The position numbers and the translations under genes are program-made. From JBJMHZ01 sp045807125 (GTDB lineage: Bacteria > Actinomycetota > Actinomycetes > JAWWOL01), in contig JBJMHZ010000043.1 of the NCBI GenBank assembly GCA_045807125.1, positions 1 to 64,000 of the forward strand: a stretch of DNA of 64,000 nucleotides. Direction: 5' to 3'. This document shows positions 34,069 to 41,640 of this stretch, piece by piece. The notes below the pieces were generated by a model that was not told where the DNA came from, made no database searches, and worked only from the letters and a program-made list of their open reading frames with translations. Every line of letters starts with the position of its first letter. The stretch's first letter is position 1.

Positions 34069-34931
34069 GGGAGCTTTCGGTCTGCTGCGTGATCCTCACT
34101 CGTGGTGACCGGCCGGCCGAGCTCGCGGCCGCCGTCGACAGCGTGCTGGCGCAGGACGGCGATCCGGTCGAGGTCGTGGTCGTCGGCAACGGCGCCGACG
34201 TGCCGGGGCTGCCTTCTGTGGTGCGCGTAGTGCGGCTGCCGGACAACGTCGGCATCGCCGCCGGCCGCAACGAGGGCGCACGGGCCTCGACCGGTGAGGT
34301 CATCGTCTTCCTGGACGATGACGGCCGGCTGGCCGACCGCGACGCGGTTGCGTTGCTGCGGCTGGCGTTCGCCGCCGACGAGCGGCTGGGCATCGTGTCG
34401 TTCCGGGTGCGCGACCCGGCCGGCGGTCCGGGTGCGCGGCGGCACGTCCCGCGGCTGCGCGCCGGCGATCCGCATCGCTCGTCGGACGTGACGACGTTCC
34501 TCGGCGGCGCGTGCGCCGTACGGCGCACGGTGCTCGACCGCTGCGGTGGGTTTCCCGACGCGTTCTTCTACGCGCACGAGGAGACCGACCTGGCCTGGCG
34601 CGCGCTCGACGCTGGCTACCGCATCCGTTACGACGCGAGCATCGAGATGCTGCACCCGGCGACCGCGCCCACCCGGCACGCCGTCTTCTACCGGTTCAAC
34701 GCCCGCAACCGGGTCTGGCTCGCTCGCCGCCTGCTGCCCTGGCCGCTGGCCGTCGTTTACCTGCTCGACTGGGTGGCGCTGACCGTCGTGCGCGTGCGCG
34801 AGCCGGCCGCGCTGCGCGCCTGGTTCACCGGCTTCGCCGAGGGCTGGCGCACGCCTTGCGGCCCGCGCCGTCCGATCACCTGGCGCACGGCGTTGCGGAT
34901 GACGAGGCTGGGGCGCCCACCGATCATCTAG
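34065..34931 (+). CDS. Glycosyltransferase family 2
   Basis: The 288-residue product is a GT-A fold GT2 enzyme: LSVCCVILTRGDRPAELAAA, VVGNGADVPGL, PDNVGIAAGRNEGAR, VIVFLDDDGRLAD (DxD region), FLGGACAVRR and FFYAHEETDLAWRALDAGYR (catalytic ED). It resembles rhamnosyl/galactofuranosyl-type enzymes. GTG 34065 overlaps the phosphotransferase stop, so it ends the 29.5-34.9 kb operon and may glycosylate its product. Confidence 0.9.
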   Translation: MRELSVCCVILTRGDRPAELAAAVDSVLAQDGDPVEVVVVGNGADVPGLPSVVRVVRLPDNVGIAAGRNEGARASTGEVIVFLDDDGRLADRDAVALLRLAFAADERLGIVSFRVRDPAGGPGARRHVPRLRAGDPHRSSDVTTFLGGACAVRRTVLDRCGGFPDAFFYAHEETDLAWRALDAGYRIRYDASIEMLHPATAPTRHAVFYRFNARNRVWLARRLLPWPLAVVYLLDWVALTVVRVREPAALRAWFTGFAEGWRTPCGPRRPITWRTALRMTRLGRPPII

Positions 34932-35347
34932 GTTTGCTCTGAACCAGACCGGCAACAGCCACTCGGGCAGATCCGCGGCGCGTTGCCCCGGAAGCACCAC
35001 CGGCACGATCTTTGCTCGCGCAGCATCCGGGTCCCGGTAGACCAGCTCGCGCAGCAGGGCGGCCTCCCACCGCACTCCACGGCCCTCACCGGCAGGGGCG
35101 TCGCCCTCGGTCCCCAGCTTGTACTCGGCTGACGCGACGACGTCACGTACTGGGCGTCCCGTATCTCGCGGCGGGCCCACTCCGCCCAGTCCTGCCGCTC
35201 GTCGTCGGCGGACAGGTCGAGCTTGGCGTCGATGCCCTTGCCCCGGAGGAAGAACCAGAGCTTGCGGACCTGCTCCTCGTGCGCGGGGTCGCCATGGGCG
35301 TACGAGATGAGCACCCGCCCCGGGCTCACGGCTTCACCTCCCGCCAT
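34928..35347 (-). pseudogene. Frameshifted SEFIR/TIR-like domain gene remnant
   Basis: From ATG 35347 the frame encodes a SEFIR domain start: VLISYAHGDPAHEEQVRKLW, FLRGKGIDAKLDLS and WARREIRDAQYV. Near 35145-35150 the similarity switches to another minus-strand frame, which continues RDVVASAEYKLGTEGDAPAG, RWEAALLRELVYRD and IVPVVLPGQRAADLPEWL, the expected second half. A single-base indel therefore breaks the gene. The end, near WFRAN (about 34937), abuts the convergent GT2 stop, so the 3' part is lost. Intact SEFIR proteins act in signalling or NLR/STAND-type defence. Confidence 0.8.
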
Positions 35348-35404
35348 TCATCTACGGACGATGCTCTCATCCGTGGTCGCGCGGCGGCAGGGCGGCCAGG
35401 CGCC

Positions 35405-36160
35405 TCAGACCGACCGGACGTAGGTCGTGAGGGCCCCGTCGGCGTAGCGGTGGAAGGCGAGGGCGGGCGGCGCGGTCTCGTCCATGAGCTCGTCGCTCTC
35501 CCACGGCAGCATCGCCCTGGACGTCACGCCGGGCGCTACCCGCAGCGGCACCCCGGCGAACGAGCTCGCCACCGCTGCGTGCGCGTGGCCACAGAGCACG
35601 CCGACGACGTTGGGATGCCGACCGATGACTGCGGCCAGCCGCTCCGGCTCCTGCAGGCGCATGCCGTCGAGGTACGGGATGCCGATCGGCGCGGGTGGGT
35701 GGTGCAGCGCCACCAGGGCCGGTCCACCGGCGGCGCCGAGCACGCCGTCCAGCCAGTCGAGCGTCGCGTCGCCGAGCCGACCCTCGTTGCGTCCGGCGAT
35801 CGTGGAGTCGCAGACCGCGATCGTCAGGTCGCTTACCGTCCGTGCCTGGTCGAGTGGGTCGTCCGGCTCGCTGTCCCAGCTGCCGGGCAGCCCGGCGCGG
35901 AAGGTCGCGCGGTGGTCGTGGTTCCCCGGGCAGACCAGTACCTCGGCGCGGTCGGCCAGCGGGGCGAGCAGCCCGGCGACCTCCTCGTACTGGCGCTCGC
36001 TGCCGCTGTCGGCGATGTCGCCGGTCACCAGCACCGCGTCGAGCCGTCCGGGCAAGCCCGCCAGGTAGTCCACCGCTCGCCGGGCACGGGCGAGGTTGCG
36101 CTCCGACCCGTCGACGTGCAGGTCGCTCAGGTGGGCCAGCAGGACCGGCGCCTCCGCCAT
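35405..36160 (-). CDS. Metallophosphoesterase (CpdA/class III phosphodiesterase-like)
   Basis: The 251-residue product has all calcineurin-like motifs: HLSDLHVDG (D/H), VTGDIADSG, CPGNHDHR, LHHPP and CGHAHA. These bind two metals and hydrolyse phosphodiesters; CpdA-type relatives cleave cyclic nucleotides, others phospholipids. ATG 36160 follows GGGGGACGTGC. The minus-strand TAGGAT at 36194-36199 is its likely -10, overlapping the divergent GT2 promoter, so the two genes may be reciprocally expressed. Confidence 0.9.
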   Translation of the reverse strand: MAEAPVLLAHLSDLHVDGSERNLARARRAVDYLAGLPGRLDAVLVTGDIADSGSERQYEEVAGLLAPLADRAEVLVCPGNHDHRATFRAGLPGSWDSEPDDPLDQARTVSDLTIAVCDSTIAGRNEGRLGDATLDWLDGVLGAAGGPALVALHHPPAPIGIPYLDGMRLQEPERLAAVIGRHPNVVGVLCGHAHAAVASSFAGVPLRVAPGVTSRAMLPWESDELMDETAPPALAFHRYADGALTTYVRSV

Positions 36161-36193
36161 GCACGTCCCCCTCGCTGCGACAACCGGTACGAC

Positions 36194-36203
36194 ATCCTAG
36201 TCT
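36194..36203. promoter_or_regulatory. Overlapping divergent -10 boxes
   Basis: The 10-bp ATCCTAGTCT carries minus-strand TAGGAT (36194-36199, metallophosphoesterase) and plus-strand TAGTCT (36198-36203, GT2), sharing two bases. TAGTCT is exactly 7 nt before GTG 36211. RNA polymerase cannot occupy both at once. Confidence 0.5.
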
Positions 36204-36210
36204 TCGAGGC

Positions 36211-37806
36211 GTGAGCGGGCCCTTCGTCACCGTGGTGGTCATCGCGTACAACGACGCGGCGAACCTGCCGACGGCGGTGCGGTCGGTGACCAGGCAGACA
36301 TTGCGCGACCTCGACATCGTCATCGTGGACGACGCCTCCACCGACGGGACGGGCGCCGTCGCCGACGAGCTCGCCCGCTCGGACAGCCGCATCCGCGTCG
36401 TCCACCTCCCCACCAACTCCGGCGGGTGCAGCCGCCCGCGCAACACCGGCATCGAGCAGTCGCGCGGTGCGTACGTCATGTTCCTCGACAGCGACGACGT
36501 GCTCGACCGCCGGGCGTGCGCCCGGCTGCGCGACGCCGCCGAGCGCACCGGCGCCGACATCGCCGCCGGCCGGGCCGCGCGCTACCACGTCACCCGCAAG
36601 CGCATGGCCGGCTGGTACGACCGCCTCTACCGGCACGCCGCCGTGCTCGACGGCATCCTCGACCGGCCGGACCAGCTGTACGACACGATCTGCACCAACA
36701 AGCTGTACCGGCTCGACTTCGTGCGCCAGCAGGGCCTGCGCTTCCCGGAGGGCCTGCACTACGAGGACCTGCTCTTCACCACCGAGGCCTACTGCACCGC
36801 CGAGCGGATCGCGATCGTCCCGCACCTCGTGTACGTCTGGAACGTCGTCGAGGAGACCGGCGCGGCCTCCATCAGCAACCGCCGGCTCGACCTCGCCAAC
36901 TGGCGCGACCGCATCGAGGTTCACCGCCGCATCGACGCCTACCTAGACGGTCACCACGTCGGACAGCAACTGCGGACCGCCAAGGACGTGAAGTTCCTCA
37001 ACCACGACATGCGACTGTTCCTGCGCGACCTGCCGCAGTACGACCGGTACGTGCGCATCGAGCTCTTCGCGCTCGTCCGCGACTACGTCCGCGGCATCGA
37101 CCTCGACGCCTGCGCGGCCGACGCCCGGCTCGTCACCCGCCTCGCCGCGCAGCTGACGGCGGCCGGGGACCTGCCGGCCGTCCTCGCGGTCAGCGAGTTG
37201 CACGACACCGGCCAGCTCGACGCCGGCCTGGTGCGCGGCGACCTCGACCTCACCGAGCTGGGTCTCGCCGACGCGCCCCTCGACCGCCTGCCGCTGACCG
37301 ACATCGCCGAGAGCGTCGAGCAGCGCGGCGCCGTCCTGCGCATCACCGGCGTCATCCCCGACCTGCTCGGCCGGCTCGCCGCCGCGCCGGCCGCCCCGAC
37401 CGTGCGCCCCGCCGTCGTGAGCAAGGGCGCCCGCTGGCGCCTCGACCTGCCGGCGGGCGAGGCCACGCTGCGGGGCGAAGCGCTGCAATACGCGGTCGAG
37501 CTCGACCTCGCGCGCGTCGCCGAGCGCATCACCCTGCGGGACCGGCTGCTCCGCATCGTCGTGACCGTCGAGGCCGGCGGCGAGCGCCGCGACACCGGCA
37601 TCGTGCTGCGCGGCGGCCTGCGCGACGTACCGGCCGGCATCCGAGCCCCGGTCACCTCGCGGTACGCGCCGCTCGTGGGCAGCGAGCTGGTCGGCACGCT
37701 CGTCGACGGCACCCTCGGGCTGACGCTGACCGACCGGCACCCGGCGCTCCAGCGCGCGGTCGAGACCGCCCGGCGGGTGCGCCAGTCGCGCTTCGCCCGC
37801 CGGTAG
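36211..37806 (+). CDS. GT2 glycosyltransferase, paralogue of the GT2-TagF protein without TagF domain
   Basis: The 531-residue product aligns along its whole length with the first part of the GT2-TagF fusion at 20784: VVVIAYNDAANLPTAVRSV, VDDASTDGTG, NSGGCSRPRNTGIEQSRGAY, FLDSDDVLD, GLHYEDLLFTTEA, NRRLDLANWRDRI. A beta-rich C-terminal half follows (about 380-515). It ends where the TagF domain would begin. It is probably a cytosolic/inner-membrane sugar transferase for the same polymer class. GTG 36211 is fixed by the TAGTCT box 7 nt upstream. Confidence 0.88.
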   Translation: MSGPFVTVVVIAYNDAANLPTAVRSVTRQTLRDLDIVIVDDASTDGTGAVADELARSDSRIRVVHLPTNSGGCSRPRNTGIEQSRGAYVMFLDSDDVLDRRACARLRDAAERTGADIAAGRAARYHVTRKRMAGWYDRLYRHAAVLDGILDRPDQLYDTICTNKLYRLDFVRQQGLRFPEGLHYEDLLFTTEAYCTAERIAIVPHLVYVWNVVEETGAASISNRRLDLANWRDRIEVHRRIDAYLDGHHVGQQLRTAKDVKFLNHDMRLFLRDLPQYDRYVRIELFALVRDYVRGIDLDACAADARLVTRLAAQLTAAGDLPAVLAVSELHDTGQLDAGLVRGDLDLTELGLADAPLDRLPLTDIAESVEQRGAVLRITGVIPDLLGRLAAAPAAPTVRPAVVSKGARWRLDLPAGEATLRGEALQYAVELDLARVAERITLRDRLLRIVVTVEAGGERRDTGIVLRGGLRDVPAGIRAPVTSRYAPLVGSELVGTLVDGTLGLTLTDRHPALQRAVETARRVRQSRFARR

Positions 37807-37809
37807 GGT
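37804..37809 (+). promoter_or_regulatory. -10 box of leaderless galE, overlapping the upstream stop codon
   Basis: TAGGGT includes the TAG stop of the preceding GT2 gene (37804-37806) and lies 7 nt before ATG 37817. It gives galE its own promoter inside an apparent operon. Confidence 0.6.
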
Positions 37810-37816
37810 GGACGCC

Positions 37817-38806
37817 ATGACGTGGCTCGTGACCGGCGGCGCCGGCTACATCGGCGCGCACGTGGTGCGCGCGCTCACCGCAGCCGGCGCCGACGTGGTG
37901 GTGCTCGACGACCTCTCCACCGGCCGGCCCGAGCGGGTCGGCGGCGCGCCGCTCGTGACCGGCTCCGTGCTCGACGCCGAGATCGTGCGCGCCACCATCC
38001 GCGAGCATCACGTCGACGGCGTCGTGCACATCGCCGCCAAGAAGGTCGTCCCCGAGTCGGTCGAGCAGCCGCTGCTGTACTACCGGGAGAACGTCGAGGG
38101 ACTGCGCGGCCTGCTCGCCGTCATGGTGGAGGAGGGCGTCGGCCGGCTGGTCTTCTCATCGTCCGCGGCCGTGTACGGGATGCCCGACGTCGACCTCGTC
38201 ACCGAGGAGACGCCGTGCCACCCGATGAACCCGTACGGCGAGAGCAAGCTGGTGGGGGAGTGGCTTGTCGCCGGCGCGGTGCGCGCGCACGGGCTGCGCG
38301 CGGTGAGCCTTCGGTACTTCAACGTGGCCGGCGCCGCCGAGCCCGAGCTGGGCGACGACTTCGTGCTCAACCTCGTGCCCATGACCTTCGAGCGGCTCAC
38401 CGCCGGGGAGGCGCCGGTGGTGTTCGGCAGCGACTACCCGACGCCGGACGGCACCTGCGTGCGCGACTTCGTCCACGTGTCCGACGTCGCCTCCGCCCAC
38501 GTCGCCGCGTCGCGCCACCTTGCGGACCAGGACGGCCATCAGGTGCTCAACATCGGCCGCGGCGAGGGCTACTCCGTGCTCGACGTCGTACGGCTCGCCG
38601 GCCAGGTCGCCGGCGTCACCGTCGAGCCGCGCCTCACCGACCGCCGCGCGGGCGACCCGGCGCGCGTCGTAGCGTCGGCCGACCGCATCGAGGACGTGCT
38701 CGGCTGGACCGCGAGCCACGACCTGCGCGAGATGATCGCCTCGGCCTGGGCCGGCTGGTGCCTGCGCCACCCCGAGGCGCGCGAGCTCGCCGGCCACGGC
38801 AGCTAG
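37817..38806 (+). CDS. galE: UDP-glucose 4-epimerase
   Basis: The 329-residue SDR protein has the NAD loop VTGGAGYIGAHVV (residues 5-17), VLDDLSTGRPERV, FSSSAAVYG (catalytic Ser), NPYGESKL (YxxxK), RYFNVAGA and GTCVRDFVHVSDVA. It interconverts UDP-glucose and UDP-galactose (or the N-acetyl forms) for surface glycans. ATG 37817 is chosen over GTG 37808 because of the leaderless -10. It converges on the nucleotide-sugar dehydrogenase with a 4-bp overlap. Confidence 0.93.
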   Translation: MTWLVTGGAGYIGAHVVRALTAAGADVVVLDDLSTGRPERVGGAPLVTGSVLDAEIVRATIREHHVDGVVHIAAKKVVPESVEQPLLYYRENVEGLRGLLAVMVEEGVGRLVFSSSAAVYGMPDVDLVTEETPCHPMNPYGESKLVGEWLVAGAVRAHGLRAVSLRYFNVAGAAEPELGDDFVLNLVPMTFERLTAGEAPVVFGSDYPTPDGTCVRDFVHVSDVASAHVAASRHLADQDGHQVLNIGRGEGYSVLDVVRLAGQVAGVTVEPRLTDRRAGDPARVVASADRIEDVLGWTASHDLREMIASAWAGWCLRHPEARELAGHGS

Positions 38807-40053
38807 AGGCGCACCACGCCCGCCCCGCTCGCCCGGCCGCGGGTGTCGAGCAGCAGCCGCGCGCCGTCCAGCGCGTCGCCCGCGTAGCAGTCGTGGTCCT
38901 GCAGCAGGATCGCGACGTCGGCGGCCGGCAGGGCCGCGTCGAGCTCCACCGCTCGCCGCACCGGCTGGCCGTCCACTGACCACGCCGCGACGTACGGGTC
39001 GTGGTAGGTCACCTGCGCACCCTGCTCGAGCAGCCGGCGCGCCACCGGACGGGCTGGTGACTCGCGCTGGTCGGAGACGTTGCGCTTGTACGTGACGCCG
39101 AGCAGCAGCACCGCGCTGCCCCGCAGCGGCTTGCCGTGGTCGTTCAGCAGGTCCTGCGCGCGGCGCACCACGTACGCCGGCATCCGCCCGTTGATCTCCT
39201 GCGCCAGCTCGACGAAGCGGAACGGGTAGCCGAGCGTGCGTACCTTGTACGACAGGTAGTTCGGGTCGATGGGGATGCAGTGCCCACCGACGCCCGGGCC
39301 CGGGCGGAACGGCTCGAAGCCGAACGGCTTCGTCGCTGCGCACGACACCACGTCCCACAGGTCGATGCCGAGCTCGTGGCAGAAGACGGCCATCTCGTTG
39401 ACCAGTGCGATGTTGACGTGGCGGTACGTGTTCTCCAGCAGCTTGGCCATCTCCGCCTCGCGGGTGCCCTTGGCCACGACGACCTGCTCGACGAACTTGC
39501 CGTACAGCGCGACTGCGACGTCGGTGCATGCGGGCGTCAGGCCGCCGACGACCTTCGGCGTGTTGGCGAGCCCGTACGTCGAGTTGCCGGGATCGATCCG
39601 CTCCGGCGAGAAGCAGAGATGGAAGTCGCGCCCCGCGACGAGCCCCGAGGTCTCCAGGATCGGCCGGACGACCTCATCGGTGGTGCCTGGGTACGTCGTC
39701 GACTCGAGCACGACGAGCATCCCCTCGCGCAGGTGCGCGGCGACGGTGGCCGCCGCCGCCCGTACGGCGCTGAGATCCGGCGCCCCGTCGCGCGTCAGTG
39801 GCGTCGGTACGCAGATGACCGCGGTGCCCGCCCCCGCGAGCACCCGCGGGTCGCCGGTCGCCCGGAAGCCACCCGCGAGCATCTCCCGCACGTCGTCGTC
39901 GGTGAGGTCGTCGACGTGCGAGCGGCCGGCGTTGAGGCCGTCGACCACGGCGGCCGACGCGTCGAGGCCGGCCACGGCGAGCCCGGCCCCGGTGGCGCCG
40001 CGCGCCAGCGGCAGCCCCACGTAACCGAGGCCGATCACGACGAGGTCGATCAT
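38803..40053 (-). CDS. UDP-N-acetyl-mannosamine/glucosamine-type nucleotide-sugar dehydrogenase (WecC/WbpA-like)
   Basis: The 416-residue product has VIGLGYVGLPLARG (residues 5-18), CVPTPLTRDGAPDLS, ESTTYPGTTDEVV, CFSPERIDPGN, the catalytic Cys in GPGVGGHCIPIDPNYLS (about residue 260) and GVTYKRNVSDQRESPA. The ESTTYPGTT and GGHCIPIDP forms mark the WecC/WbpA/VipA branch, which oxidises UDP-HexNAc to the uronate, rather than plain UDP-glucose dehydrogenase. ATG 40053 follows GGAG; GTG 40056 is adjacent. With galE and ugd it supplies acidic and galacto sugars for the surface polymer. Confidence 0.9.
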   Translation of the reverse strand: MIDLVVIGLGYVGLPLARGATGAGLAVAGLDASAAVVDGLNAGRSHVDDLTDDDVREMLAGGFRATGDPRVLAGAGTAVICVPTPLTRDGAPDLSAVRAAAATVAAHLREGMLVVLESTTYPGTTDEVVRPILETSGLVAGRDFHLCFSPERIDPGNSTYGLANTPKVVGGLTPACTDVAVALYGKFVEQVVVAKGTREAEMAKLLENTYRHVNIALVNEMAVFCHELGIDLWDVVSCAATKPFGFEPFRPGPGVGGHCIPIDPNYLSYKVRTLGYPFRFVELAQEINGRMPAYVVRRAQDLLNDHGKPLRGSAVLLLGVTYKRNVSDQRESPARPVARRLLEQGAQVTYHDPYVAAWSVDGQPVRRAVELDAALPAADVAILLQDHDCYAGDALDGARLLLDTRGRASGAGVVRL

Positions 40054-40142
40054 CACCGGGCTCCTCCGACTGGCGGTCCCCCTCCAGACGCCGTGCGGGG
40101 ATGCGATGTGACGAGAGGGCTCCGGCCCGGCGGGACGCCAGC

Positions 40143-40814
40143 TCAGCCGGTGAGGGCGCCCAGCCGCATCTCGGCCGGCTCGCTCTCGACGGCGAGCTCC
40201 GGCTCGGTCTTGGCGCGCACCTCGTCCGCCGTCACCCCCGGCGCGAGCTCGCGCAGCACGAGCCCGCCGTCGGTCACGTCGACGACCGCGAGGTCGGTGA
40301 TGATCCGCTGCACGACCCGGCGGCCGGTGTAGGGCAGCGAGCACTCGTTCACGATCTTCGGCGAGCCGTCCTTGGCGACGTGCTCCATGAGGACGATGAC
40401 CCGCTTGGCGCCGTGCACGAGGTCCATCGCGCCGCCCATGCCCTTGATCATCTTGCCCGGGATGGTCCAGTTGGCGAGGTCGCCGTCCTTGTTGACCTGC
40501 ATCGCGCCGAGGATCGCCGCGTCGATCGAGCCGCCCCTGATCATCCCGAACGACAGCGCCGAGTCGAAGAACACCGCGCCGGGCAGCGTCGTCACGGTCT
40601 CCTTGCCGGCGTTGATGAGGTCGGGGTCCTCCTCGCCGTCGTACGGGTAGGGGCCGACCCCGAGGATGCCGTTCTCGCTCTGCAGGACGACGGTGACGTC
40701 GGCCGGCAGGTAGTTGGGGACGAGCGTCGGAAGGCCGATGCCCAGGTTGACGTACTGGCCGTCGCCGAGCTCGAGCGCCGCCCGGGCCGCCATCTGCTCC
40801 CTCGTGAGCGCCAT
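40143..40814 (-). CDS. scoB: 3-oxoacid CoA-transferase subunit B
   Basis: The 223-residue product is the beta subunit of a class I CoA transferase: YVNLGIGLPTLVPNYL and the active-site Glu in VVLQSENGILGVGPYP (about residue 48), then GGSIDAAILGAMQV, IPGKMIKGMGGAMDL and ECSLPYTGRRVV. With subunit A it moves CoA between succinyl-CoA and 3-oxo acids in ketone body or 3-oxoadipate catabolism. Its ATG shares one base with the subunit A stop (TGATG). Confidence 0.95.
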   Translation of the reverse strand: MALTREQMAARAALELGDGQYVNLGIGLPTLVPNYLPADVTVVLQSENGILGVGPYPYDGEEDPDLINAGKETVTTLPGAVFFDSALSFGMIRGGSIDAAILGAMQVNKDGDLANWTIPGKMIKGMGGAMDLVHGAKRVIVLMEHVAKDGSPKIVNECSLPYTGRRVVQRIITDLAVVDVTDGGLVLRELAPGVTADEVRAKTEPELAVESEPAEMRLGALTG

Positions 40815-41593
40815 CACGCACCCGCCTCCCCGCCGCTGCGCGGCCTCGTCGTGCGCCGCTCGATGCGCTTCCCGGTGAGCTGCTCGGCCGTCAGCGGGAC
40901 CACCCGCTGGACGAAGATGCCCGGCAGGTGGATCTCGTCGGGGTCGAGCTGGCCCGGCTCGTACAGCTCCTCGACCTCCGCGATCGTGACCCGGCCGGCC
41001 ATCGCGCAGAGCGGGTTGAAGTTGCGCGCGCTCTTGTTGAACACCAGGTTGCCGTAGCGGTCGCCCTTCCAGGCCCGCACCAGGCCGAAGTCGGCGACGA
41101 TGGCCTCCTCGAGGACGTACTCGCGGCCACCGAAGTCGCGGGTCTCCTTCGTCGGCGAGGCGAGCGCGACCGAGCCGTCGGCGTCGTACTTCCACGGCAG
41201 GCCGCCCTCAGCGACCTGGGTGCCGCCGCCGGTCGCGGTGAAGAACGCGGGGATGCCGCACCCGCCGGCCCGCAGCCGCTCGGCGAGCGTGCCCTGCGGC
41301 GTGAGCTCCACCTCGAGCTCGCCGGAGAGGTACTGCCTGGCGAACTCCTTGTTCTCGCCGACGTAGGACGACGTCATCCGGCTGATGCGCCGGTCCATCA
41401 GCAGGATGCCGAGCCCCCACTCGTCGACGCCGCAGTTGTTCGACACGACCTTGAGGTCGTCGACGCCCGCCGCGTGCAGCGCCCCGATCAGCGCCATCGG
41501 CACGCCGCACAGCCCGAAGCCGCCGACCGCCAGCGAGGCGCCCGACCGGATGTCGGCGACCGCCTCGGCCGCGTCGCGGACCACCTTGTCCAT
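40814..41593 (-). CDS. scoA: 3-oxoacid CoA-transferase subunit A
   Basis: The 259-residue product is the alpha subunit: IRSGASLAVGGFGLCGVPMA, KVVSNNCGVDEWGLG, ELTPQGTLAERLRAGGCGIP, FFTATGGGTQVAEG and RKSARNFNPLCAMAG-like NKSARNFNPL. ATG 41593 has GGGAGGGG about 10 nt upstream. A minus-strand TAGGCT at 41635-41640 is a likely -10, giving a leader of about 35 nt. It is the first gene of a two-gene operon. Confidence 0.95.
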   Translation of the reverse strand: MDKVVRDAAEAVADIRSGASLAVGGFGLCGVPMALIGALHAAGVDDLKVVSNNCGVDEWGLGILLMDRRISRMTSSYVGENKEFARQYLSGELEVELTPQGTLAERLRAGGCGIPAFFTATGGGTQVAEGGLPWKYDADGSVALASPTKETRDFGGREYVLEEAIVADFGLVRAWKGDRYGNLVFNKSARNFNPLCAMAGRVTIAEVEELYEPGQLDPDEIHLPGIFVQRVVPLTAEQLTGKRIERRTTRPRSGGEAGA

Positions 41594-41634
41594 GCCGGTA
41601 GACCCCTCCCGCATCACGTCGTGCCTCAGGCCGG

Positions 41635-41640
41635 AGCCTA
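41635..41640 (-). promoter_or_regulatory. Likely -10 of the scoAB operon
   Basis: Minus-strand TAGGCT overlaps the TAG stop of the TIGR03089 gene and lies about 40 bp before ATG 41593, which has its own ribosome-binding site. Confidence 0.4.

Noticed and set aside
33651..35180. 509-codon minus-strand frame
   Set aside because: Only its first ~80 codons (the SEFIR second half) have meaning; the rest is antisense to the GT2 and CDP-alcohol transferase genes.
19606..40053. Prophage or integrated mobile element carrying the surface-polymer locus
   Set aside because: No integrase, transposase, tRNA-adjacent att site or direct flanking repeats were seen, and base composition looks like the flanks.
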